DNA of 64,000 nt from Phaeovibrio sulfidiphilus. Its GTDB lineage: Bacteria; Pseudomonadota; Alphaproteobacteria; Rhodospirillales; Rhodospirillaceae. Positions 20,130 to 27,909 of the stretch are shown here, one piece after another. The notes below the pieces were generated by a model. The model did no database searches, was not told where the DNA came from, and saw nothing but the letters and a program-made list of their open reading frames with translations. How positions within the stretch are numbered: the first letter of the stretch is position 1; each line of letters starts with the position of its first letter. The stretch is taken from contig NZ_JACZHT010000001.1 of NCBI RefSeq assembly GCF_014861485.1, forward strand, positions 558,001 through 622,000, given 5' to 3'. The position numbers were made by a program, and so were the translations under genes.

Positions 20130-21053
20130 ATGATTTCCGGATATCTGCCATCAGGGCCTCCCCGCGTGGGCGCCTGGATTATTCGTCACGCACCCGTCCC
20201 GCTGCAGAAGTACCTGAGGCTTCTGCGCATCGACCTGGACGCGGGCTGGTGGCTTCTTCTGTTTCCGTGCTGGTGGGGCCTCAGCCTGGGGAGCGAGGGC
20301 ACCGTCCCGAACCTCTGGTACGTGGCGCTCTTTTTTGTCGGCGCCTTCCTGATGGAGGGGGCGGCCAGCGTCATCAACGACCTGACCGACGCCAACTTCG
20401 ACGCCAAGGTCACCCGGACCGCCAACCGCCCCCTTGCCAGCGGCGAGGTCACGCGGGTGCAGGCCGTCATCTTGCTGCTTGTGACCCTTCTGGCGTCCCT
20501 CGGGGTGCTGCTGGCCTTTCAGAACACCCTTATGGTGATCCTCAGCTTTGCGCTGGTGCCCATGGTCTTCATCTATCCCTGGATGAAGCGGGTCACCTAC
20601 TGGCCGCAGGCCTTTCTGGGCATGACCGTGATGTTCACGGTGGTGATCGGCTGGGTGGCCGCGCGGGGCTCCATTGATACGGCGCCCATCCTGATGTACC
20701 TGGGCTGCATCTTCCTGCACATCCACTTCGACACGATCTACGCCCACCAGGACCGGGAGGACGACATCGCCATCGGCGTCAAGTCCAGCGCCCTTGCCCT
20801 GGGAGACAAGACCAAAACCGTGCTGCTGGCCTTTGACCTGTGCGTGGTGGCCCTGATCGGCGCCGCGGGCATCATGGCCGGGCTGGGCTGGGGCTTCTGG
20901 CCGGTCCTGGGTCTGGTGGCGCTCCACTTTGTCTGGCAGCTGAAGACCCTGGACATCAACAGCCCCGTGATCTGCGGGCGCCTGTTTGACAGCGCCTGGT
21001 CCATGGGCTGGCTGATCCTTGCCGCCATCATCTGCGGCCAGCTGACCCGCTGA
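20130..21053 (+). CDS. ubiA: 4-hydroxybenzoate polyprenyltransferase
   Basis: Inner-membrane prenyltransferase that attaches the isoprenoid tail to 4-hydroxybenzoate in ubiquinone synthesis. 307 residues with about eight or nine hydrophobic helices. The first Asp-rich motif is INDLTDANFDAKVTRT and runs into the NRPLASG block (about residues 85-108), and the second is DTIYAHQDREDD near residue 200; both bind Mg-diphosphate. The ATG at 20130 follows AGGAGA by 9 bases and keeps the usual short N-terminus before helix 1. It stands alone, convergent with lysK. Confidence 0.95.
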   Translation: MISGYLPSGPPRVGAWIIRHAPVPLQKYLRLLRIDLDAGWWLLLFPCWWGLSLGSEGTVPNLWYVALFFVGAFLMEGAASVINDLTDANFDAKVTRTANRPLASGEVTRVQAVILLLVTLLASLGVLLAFQNTLMVILSFALVPMVFIYPWMKRVTYWPQAFLGMTVMFTVVIGWVAARGSIDTAPILMYLGCIFLHIHFDTIYAHQDREDDIAIGVKSSALALGDKTKTVLLAFDLCVVALIGAAGIMAGLGWGFWPVLGLVALHFVWQLKTLDINSPVICGRLFDSAWSMGWLILAAIICGQLTR

Positions 21054-21140
21054 CCCCGGCGAACCCGGGGCGGCGCGACAAAAGGAAACGTGGTGTAACG
21101 CAATGAGACGGGCCGGCGCCGGGTGCGCCGGTCCGCAGCC

Positions 21141-21454
21141 GGGAGGGGTGGGGGGGAACTCGCCCGAAAGGCCTAGCCCCGACGAACTCTCCAGACTTCG
21201 GAAGCAGCGCCCGAGTGGCACGAGCCGGGCCCGGACGAACACTCCCACCGGGGAGCGGCGCCCGCGTGGCGCCCGTTTACCCCGGACCGCCCGGCAAGAG
21301 AACAGGACAGGGCGGGAGGGAGGCACACAGCGACGCGGCGGGCCGACCCCGCAGTGAACCGTTCCAGGCCGGTGCATCACAGATAGACGCTCCTGCGAGG
21401 GCGCTCCTGTGTCAGGAATCTAAAAACAGATGGGAGGGTGGGGGGAACTCGCCC
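21141..21454. repeat. Diverged duplicate segments between ubiA and lysK
   Basis: A motif of the form GGGAGGG(G)TGGGGGGAACTC occurs at 21141-21165 and 21432-21454, each followed by a CCCGACG block and, about 85 bases later, by a related GGGGAG(C/A)GGCGCC...GTGGC(G/A)CCCG stretch. This looks like an old duplication of about 290 bp. The whole gap 21054-21627 has no coding potential. Confidence 0.55.
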
Positions 21455-21627
21455 CCGACGTCACGGCGCTCCTGTGACGGGTGCTCCCGTTATCAGGTAT
21501 CCCTGTGTGGGGAGAGGCGCCAGAAGTGGCACCCGCATGACGCCCTTCGGACCCGAACGGCCCGGAGCGCCCGGGGAGCCGGGATCCCGCCCGGAGGACG
21601 GAACCCCGCTCGCCTGTGAGCCCCCGA

Positions 21628-23241
21628 TCAGGCGGGGGCGTTGTCGGCCAGAGCCTTGTCAATCAGGGCAATGGTCTCGGGCAGGCCGTAGAGGGCGATG
21701 AACGTCCCCATGCGCGGTCCCCGGTCCTGACCCAGCAGAACCTGATAGAGCGTCTGGAACCAGTCCTTCAGCTCGCCCACGCCCGGGTGCCGCTTGCCGG
21801 TCTCGTAAACGGCGCTCTGGGCCACCTCGGCGGCGACCGGCCCGGACAGCGCCGCGAGGCTCGCGCGCAGATCCTCGAGGGCGGCCCGCTCCTCGGCGGT
21901 GGGGGCGCGGAACTTCTTGTTCGGCAGGACGAAGTCCCGGTAGTAGGCGATGGCCCGCTCCACAAGAACGTTGAGCCCCGGAGCCGTGTCCGGCGTGACG
22001 CCCGGCGCATAGGCGCTGATGTAGTGCCAGAGGGTGGCCGGATCATCGGATCCGCACACCGACACCAGGTTCAGCAGAAGCGAGTAGGACAGGGACGGGC
22101 CCGGCTCCGGCAGGTGGCCGCCATGAATGTGCCAGGCCGGATTGTTGATGCGGTCCTTCTCGTCCTGCCCGGGGTAGGATTCCACGAACGCCATGTACTC
22201 GTCGACCGCGCGGGGGATCACATCGAAGTGGAGCCGCTTGGCGGTCTTGGGCTTCTGGTACATGAACAGGGCCAGGCTCTCGGGGTTGGCGTACTCCAGC
22301 CACTCCTCGACGGACAGGCCGTTGCCCCGGGACTTGGAGATCTTCTGGCCCTGCGCGTCCAGGAACAGCTCGTAGCTGAAGGACTGCGGGGGCTCGGATC
22401 CCAGGATGCGGCAGATGCGGGTGGCCAGGGCCACGGAGGGGATGAGATCCTTGCCGGACATCTCGTAGTCCACGCCCAGGACGTACCAGCGCATGCCCCA
22501 GTCCGCCTTCCACTGGAGCTTGCAGCGGCCTCCGGTCACCGGGGTCTCGATCTTCTTCCCGTCCTCCCGCAGGTAGACGATGGTGCCCGCATCGACGTTG
22601 CGCTCGATCACGGGAACCTGGAGCACGCGGCCGGTCTCCTCGTCGATGGGCAGGAAGGGGGAGTAGGTCTCCCGGCGCTCCTCGCCCAGGGTCGGCAGCA
22701 CCACGTTGATCACGTCGTCGTAGCACTCCAGAACCCGGAGAAGACCCTTGTCAAACCGGCCCGAGCGGTACCAGTCGGTGGAGCTCTGGAACTCGTACTC
22801 GAAGCCGAACTCATCCAGGAAGGCCCGCAGGCGCGCGTTGTTGTGCTCGCCGAAGCTGGGGTGCGTCCCGAAGGGGTCGGGGATCGTGGTCAGGGGCTGG
22901 CCCAGGTGCTTCGCGACCATCTCCTTGTTGGGGATGTTGTCCGGAACCTTGCGCAGGCCGTCCATGTCGTCGGAGAAGCAAAACAGGCGGGTGGGCATGT
23001 CCGGCGCGATCAGGCGGAAGGCGTTCTGGACCATCTGGGTGCGGACCACCTCGCCGAACGTGCCGATATGCGGCAGGCCCGAGGGACCGTAGCCCGTCTC
23101 GAACAGCACGTATCCCTTGCCCGGGAGTTTTCCTTTCAGTCGTTTTTCCAGAAGGAGGCGAGCCTCCTGGAACGGCCAGGCGGCGGCGCTGTCAAGGAGA
23201 TCCCGGGGAACGGCGGGAGGCGTTGTGCTCATCATCGACAT
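21628..23241 (-). CDS. lysK: Lysyl-tRNA synthetase, class I
   Basis: Charges tRNA-Lys with lysine. This is the class I type (LysK), found in archaea, alphaproteobacteria and a few others, not the common class II LysS. 537 residues. The HIGH-type motif appears as SGLPHIGTF near residue 53 and the KMSKS-type motif as KISKSRG near residue 293. The start MSMMSTTPP has alternatives at the second and third Met. There are no other genes in its transcript. Its substrate tRNA-Lys(CTT) lies 2 kb away. Confidence 0.96.
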   Translation of the reverse strand: MSMMSTTPPAVPRDLLDSAAAWPFQEARLLLEKRLKGKLPGKGYVLFETGYGPSGLPHIGTFGEVVRTQMVQNAFRLIAPDMPTRLFCFSDDMDGLRKVPDNIPNKEMVAKHLGQPLTTIPDPFGTHPSFGEHNNARLRAFLDEFGFEYEFQSSTDWYRSGRFDKGLLRVLECYDDVINVVLPTLGEERRETYSPFLPIDEETGRVLQVPVIERNVDAGTIVYLREDGKKIETPVTGGRCKLQWKADWGMRWYVLGVDYEMSGKDLIPSVALATRICRILGSEPPQSFSYELFLDAQGQKISKSRGNGLSVEEWLEYANPESLALFMYQKPKTAKRLHFDVIPRAVDEYMAFVESYPGQDEKDRINNPAWHIHGGHLPEPGPSLSYSLLLNLVSVCGSDDPATLWHYISAYAPGVTPDTAPGLNVLVERAIAYYRDFVLPNKKFRAPTAEERAALEDLRASLAALSGPVAAEVAQSAVYETGKRHPGVGELKDWFQTLYQVLLGQDRGPRMGTFIALYGLPETIALIDKALADNAPA

Positions 23242-23351
23242 GGTGGGGGGTCCCGTACATCCGAAACGGTGGAAAAGTGGTCACTGTACGGGCAGCCCCG
23301 GACCCCGTCAAGCGCACGCCGGACGCCGCGGGCCCCGCCGGAGCGCGGGGA

Positions 23352-25589
23352 TCAGAAGAACGTCCGCTCCCGGCCGCGCTCGGTCACCAGATTGCTGCGG
23401 ACGAATTTCAGGCACTCGGCCGCGTCCAGGGGCCGGGAGAAATAGTACCCCTGGAAGACGTCGCAGCCGTTTTTCCGCAGGATCCGAACCTGGTTCGCGT
23501 TCTCCACGAACTCCACCACCGAGGTGATGTTCCGCGCCCGGCACAGGCGGGTGATGGAGGAGATGATGTCCACGCACATGTCGTTGGTCTCGACCTCGCG
23601 GGTGAGGGCGCCGTCGATCTTGATCACGTCCACCGGAAACTGCTTGAGGTACTTCATGGAGCTGTGCCCCATACCGAAGTCGTCAATGGCAAGGCGCAGG
23701 CCCCGCTTGTGCAGCTGGACAAGGAAGGCGCACTCCGAACTGTTGGTGTCGAGCGCCGTGGACTCGGTGACCTCGATCTCCAGGGAGCGGGTCGGAAGGC
23801 CGAACCGGCTCAGGGTCTCGTCCAGCTGCTCCAGAAGTTTGGGCGTCAGCTGGCGCGCCGAGATGTTGACCGCAATGGTCAGGTCGAAAATCCCCTGGTC
23901 CATCCAGTGACGGCGCGTCCGGCAGGCATCGGTCAGGATCTTCTGGCCCAGTTCGTGGATCAGGCCACTTTCCTCCGCCAGGGACACGGTAATGGGCGCG
24001 GCAATCGTCCCGTAGTGCGGATGCTCCCAGCGCAGAAGGGACTCCACGCCGCACACCTTGTAGTCCGACGAACGCACCTGCGGCTGGTAGACAAGGTACA
24101 GCTCGTCCGACTGGGTCCGGATGGCCCGCTCCAGGTCCACAAGCAGGGAGCGGGCGAAGGCTCCGGCCCGGTCCGAGCGCGACAGAAGACCCCCGGCGAT
24201 TTCCGTGGGACTTGGGGACACGGAGCGCAGGAGAAGCTCGCGGAAGCTGGCCTTGGTCTGGCTCGCCTGGATCTTGTCCCCGACAATCAGGAACGGCGCG
24301 TAGATCATGATCCCCAAAACCAGGTTGAACGCCTGGAGGCAGATCGCCCCAAGGGCATCGCGCGAGAACCCCGCCGCCCCCGAAAGGTCGGGCGCGGTGG
24401 ACAGGTAGCCGTTCAGGAACACCGGCGTTGTCCAGTCCAGGTACACCTTGGGATCCGGGGCCAGCCCCAGATAGATCGCGCACCAGGACACCAGGGTCAG
24501 CACCACCGGCGTCAGCAGAAACGGGATCAGCATGATCGGGTTGAGGATGACCGGAAGCCCGAACAGGACGATCTCGTTGATGTTGAACAGTCCGGGCAGC
24601 ACCGAGATCTGGGCCACCCGCTTGTTGGCCGGCTGGCGCGAGAACAGCAGGATCGAGAACACAAGGCACAGGGACGACCCGGACCCGCCCATGTAGACGT
24701 ACACGTCGAAAAAGGACTTGGTGATGAGGTGCGGCGGCGGCTGGCCGTTGATGAACGCGAGCACGTTGGCGTCCATGGCCGCCCGGTAGACGTCGTGGGT
24801 GATGGGGTCAAGAACGTTCGCCCCGTGCACCCCGAAGAACCAGAGGATCTGAAGCGCGAAGTCATAGGTCAGCCCGGCCAGAAGCCCCTCGCCGGTCTGG
24901 CTGAACACCGACTGGAGAAGCCGGAACACGCCCTCGTGAACCGTGGTGTTCCAGGTGTCCTTGACGAACTCGGACAGCCCCGTGAAAAACAGCACCGTCA
25001 GGATCGCCGGGAGCAGGACGTTGAAGCTCTTCATCGTCGCGGAGTCAATGGACCCCGGAAGGTTGATCCGCAGCTGGCGCACCGACGAAAGCCGCAAGAA
25101 CAGGTACGACGACGCCAGCCCGACCAGGATGGCCACGAACAGGCCCGAAATGCCGATCCAGCGCAGGGGGAAGAAGTCTCCGCTCGGCTCGGTCATCACC
25201 AGAAGCGACGACAGGGACACGAGCCCGGTGATCAGCGGGTTGACGTGCAGAAGGATCTTTCGCCGGTTGTGGATTTCCGTCAGATAGGGGCCGATGCTGA
25301 ACACCACGATGATCGCCACGATCCCGAAGGTTCCGTTGAAAACGGCGGTGGCGAAGTCCACCCAGTCCGGGCCGAAGGTCCGGGACATGAACATCTGGTA
25401 GGTCTGGACCGGAAAGCTGCGGATGAGGATCGCAAAGGCCCCCATCATCACCAGGGGCAGGGCCAGAACAAGCCCGGAGCGCACGGCACTGATGAAGGGA
25501 TTGTCCGAGAGCCAGGCAATGCGCGGAACGAGTGTGGTATCCACGAACCTGTAAAAACGCTCGGAAACGTTTGACGTCGGGCTTTTCAT
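23352..25589 (-). CDS. PTS EIIC permease fused to EAL domain
   Basis: 745 residues in two parts. Residues 1 to about 440 are a lactose/cellobiose-type PTS EIIC permease with about ten hydrophobic helices, the HGAN motif (255-258) and the substrate-site FNINEI segment with Glu339, followed by GLPVILNP. Residues 480-740 are an EAL c-di-GMP phosphodiesterase domain: ESLLRW (516-521, EAL as ESL), NISARQL (575-581), EVTES (606-610), DDFGMGHSS (636-644), Lys657, Glu693/Glu696 and Gln713, so the metal and catalytic residues appear intact. No EIIA or EIIB gene is in the window, so sugar sensing is more likely than classical PTS transport. The gene lies 180 bases downstream of a chitoporin-like gene on the same strand. 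Confidence 0.9.
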   Translation of the reverse strand: MKSPTSNVSERFYRFVDTTLVPRIAWLSDNPFISAVRSGLVLALPLVMMGAFAILIRSFPVQTYQMFMSRTFGPDWVDFATAVFNGTFGIVAIIVVFSIGPYLTEIHNRRKILLHVNPLITGLVSLSSLLVMTEPSGDFFPLRWIGISGLFVAILVGLASSYLFLRLSSVRQLRINLPGSIDSATMKSFNVLLPAILTVLFFTGLSEFVKDTWNTTVHEGVFRLLQSVFSQTGEGLLAGLTYDFALQILWFFGVHGANVLDPITHDVYRAAMDANVLAFINGQPPPHLITKSFFDVYVYMGGSGSSLCLVFSILLFSRQPANKRVAQISVLPGLFNINEIVLFGLPVILNPIMLIPFLLTPVVLTLVSWCAIYLGLAPDPKVYLDWTTPVFLNGYLSTAPDLSGAAGFSRDALGAICLQAFNLVLGIMIYAPFLIVGDKIQASQTKASFRELLLRSVSPSPTEIAGGLLSRSDRAGAFARSLLVDLERAIRTQSDELYLVYQPQVRSSDYKVCGVESLLRWEHPHYGTIAAPITVSLAEESGLIHELGQKILTDACRTRRHWMDQGIFDLTIAVNISARQLTPKLLEQLDETLSRFGLPTRSLEIEVTESTALDTNSSECAFLVQLHKRGLRLAIDDFGMGHSSMKYLKQFPVDVIKIDGALTREVETNDMCVDIISSITRLCRARNITSVVEFVENANQVRILRKNGCDVFQGYYFSRPLDAAECLKFVRSNLVTERGRERTFF

Positions 25590-25769
25590 TCAAGCGTCCG
25601 GAAAACGGGAGATGGCCTTCAGCACTCTACCTTTCGAGTTAACCCCAAGCGCCGGGCCCGGTCAATCGAATCGTTCCAGACTCGGATCTTGCAACCGATG
25701 TTTGCGGGCTTATCCCTCAAGGGCTTGCCCGCCCGGGGCCTGCCTGCCCGGTGTTTGCACACCCGGGGC

Positions 25770-27215
25770 TTATCCGCCGACAGGAATATGGATCAGGAAC
25801 TTGAAATCATACTCGGACTGGAAAAGGTTTCCGAAGGGTGCCCAGTCGGGGAGGCCGGTCAGATTGCGGTAGCGTGTAAAATGGAACCGGACCGAGCCTC
25901 CTTCAAGGGGGCCCCGGGGAATAACCGCCCCCAGGTCCAGGGACACGGCCCATTCGCCAAGTTTTCGATCCGTCAGGACCGAGCGCCCGCCCCAGCCCCG
26001 GGCCCCGGAAATCCCGGCCTCCAGCCCCTCGAGGCCCAGGTCGTCCAGGGTCCGGGAGACCCGGGCGAACACGGCCACCTCGGCGTCGTGGTTCCAGTCC
26101 GAGCGGCAGTCCCACCAGGGATCGATGGCGCCTTTCGACAGGCCATAGCGGCTGACAAGGCGGTAGGCGTGATAGCCGAGCTGATGGGTGGAGCCGTCCA
26201 CCACCTTGCCACGGCTCTGGGGGGCCCGGGTGTAGGTGCTCTCCAGGGACAGGCGCCAGGGGGCCAGGTCCAGGCGCGCGTATGCGTAGTGCTGGTGGGC
26301 CAGCCCCTCGAACAGGTCGTTGGGGCCGCCGCTGTCATCCGAGTCCCCCATCAGATAGAGCTGGTACCCCAGGCTCAGCGGGGTTCCGCCGGGGGTGCCG
26401 TTCCACTCGGTCTTGAGGTGGGCGTTCATCAGGAAATCCTGCGAGCGGCCATAGGCGACCTCGACCCGGGTGCCCTCAAGAGGACCGTCGGAAAAGACGT
26501 ACCCGGCCCCCGCCGACCACAGGTAGGAGACGGGCGTCGTGCCGTCCGCCCGGTAGAACCGGTTCATGGTCCGAAACCAGGGCGCCTTGTAGGCATCGGC
26601 AACCGCGAAGCCCAGGGTCAGGGCTCCGAAGGTGGCGCCGGCCTCGGCGCCCCGCCATGTCCCCGGCATCAGGGACCAGATGTTGCCCAGGGTGTTGGGC
26701 TCGGTGGACTGGAAATAGCCGATCTTGGCGCGGAACGGCCCGGGCTCCAGCCGCAGGTAGCCCTTGTAGACCGACACCCCCGGGCGCGAGCGGGTCGCGT
26801 CCCAGTTCGGGTGGAAGGGATCGCCGGAGGGAAAGAACGCCATCTCGTGATAGGGCGAGGCATTGGAATACAGATCCCGCGCCCCGAACACACCGAAATT
26901 GAACCCGGCCACCCCGCCGATCAGGCCCGTATCCAGGTCGGCGCTGGCGTTGGCGGTGGCGTGATCCAGGTTCCGGGCGTAGCGGCCGGTCTGCGGATCC
27001 TTGCGGGTGCGCTTTCTCTGGAAATAGTAGAGGTTCCCGGCAACGGTGATGTCGTCGAAAAAGGGGATCCCGGTCCTCAGCCCGGTCTTCTCCCCCGGCT
27101 CCACCGGGACGGCGGTTCCGGGGGCCAGCTCGTCGGAGGCACGGGCCACCCCGGGAGAGGCCAGGGCCAGGACCAGGCTGGCGGAGACAAGAAGCACGCG
27201 GGGGGACAGGGACAT
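25770..27215 (-). CDS. OprD/ChiP-family outer-membrane porin
   Basis: 481 residues. A Sec signal peptide ends near ASA/RAS-DE at about residue 27, followed by a beta-rich protein typical of OprD-type 18-strand porins. Many segments match the chitoporin ChiP branch: GNLYYFQRKRTRKD near the N-terminus, SLMPGTWRGAEAGATF near 180, a PWF.TMNRFY segment near 210, IDPWWDCRSDWN near 375, and VRFHFTRYRN near the end. ChiP lets chito-oligosaccharides cross the outer membrane. Start ATG 27215 is chosen because it begins the signal peptide. Its downstream neighbour is an EIIC of the chitobiose/lactose type, which supports a chito-oligosaccharide role. The substrate is inferred. Confidence 0.85.
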   Translation of the reverse strand: MSLSPRVLLVSASLVLALASPGVARASDELAPGTAVPVEPGEKTGLRTGIPFFDDITVAGNLYYFQRKRTRKDPQTGRYARNLDHATANASADLDTGLIGGVAGFNFGVFGARDLYSNASPYHEMAFFPSGDPFHPNWDATRSRPGVSVYKGYLRLEPGPFRAKIGYFQSTEPNTLGNIWSLMPGTWRGAEAGATFGALTLGFAVADAYKAPWFRTMNRFYRADGTTPVSYLWSAGAGYVFSDGPLEGTRVEVAYGRSQDFLMNAHLKTEWNGTPGGTPLSLGYQLYLMGDSDDSGGPNDLFEGLAHQHYAYARLDLAPWRLSLESTYTRAPQSRGKVVDGSTHQLGYHAYRLVSRYGLSKGAIDPWWDCRSDWNHDAEVAVFARVSRTLDDLGLEGLEAGISGARGWGGRSVLTDRKLGEWAVSLDLGAVIPRGPLEGGSVRFHFTRYRNLTGLPDWAPFGNLFQSEYDFKFLIHIPVGG

Positions 27216-27804
27216 CGGCGCATCAGACGGGCGGGAGCGGGGAACGGGGGAGCCCGGAAACCGGGAGCCAGGGTCAGGCGGAGACAAGCTGGGACAGGCG
27301 GTGGTGGGAGTGGCAAAGCCCGGGTGCGGGCGCCCGGGTGTGGGCACGGTGTGGGGGGCGTGGCAGGTTTCCCCCTCGCGGAAACTCTACCAGTCCGGGC
27401 GCGCCGGATACAACAGTCGGAGCATGGGATATGGGGCCCGGGCGGGGATAGGGGCATGGGGGGCGTGGGCGTGAGGCGTGGGCGTGGGCACTCCGGGGAG
27501 CGGGGGCGGGCTTCGGCGGGGACATGGGGTGGCGGCCGGAACATGGGCGGGGGCACGCGGCGACACCCCAGTGCCCTCCGGCACCCCCGGACATCCCCTG
27601 CCCCCGGCGTCTGAGCGCCCCCACCCCAGCGCTCCCCTGACTGCCCCCGAGCCCCGGCGGACCGGCATCCAGGGCCCACCTTTGTGAGAGCGATCCCGCA
27701 TGGCCTCCTCGGTAAAGGGGACACAAAAACCGACCACCCGGGCGCCGCAACCCCAGTGCCCACCGGCACCACCCCAGCCCTCTGACCGCCCCCGCCCCCC
27801 TAAA
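27216..27804. other. G-rich gene-free region upstream of the porin
   Basis: Contains repeated short G-rich words (GGGCGTGGGCGTG, CATGGGG) and no supportable gene. The porin promoter should be in the first 150 bases but no clear boxes were found. Confidence 0.45.
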
Positions 27805-27840
27805 AACGAAAGGGAGGCCGGGACCGTGTCCCCGCCTCCC
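27805..27840 (-). terminator. Intrinsic terminator of the P-type ATPase gene
   Basis: GGGAGGC..GGGAC / GTCCC..GCCTCCC form a 12-bp stem interrupted by one C-C mismatch, followed on the minus strand by TTTCGTTTTT. It lies 70 bases beyond the ATPase stop. Confidence 0.7.
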
Positions 27841-27909
27841 TCCGGCACATCTCACGCCGACCGGCGTTGTCGCGGCCCGGACCCGGCTGCCCGGATCCGG
27901 ACCCGTCGC

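Noticed and set aside
21141-21280. Cobalamin riboswitch on the minus strand
   Set aside because: GTGCCACT and AAGTCTGGAGAG resemble parts of the B12 box, but the 5' core is disrupted and the downstream DNA on that strand is only antisense to ubiA. Infernal with RF00174 would decide.
23352-25589. Complete PTS sugar uptake system
   Set aside because: No EIIA, EIIB, HPr or EI gene is present in the window, so only the permease domain can be claimed.
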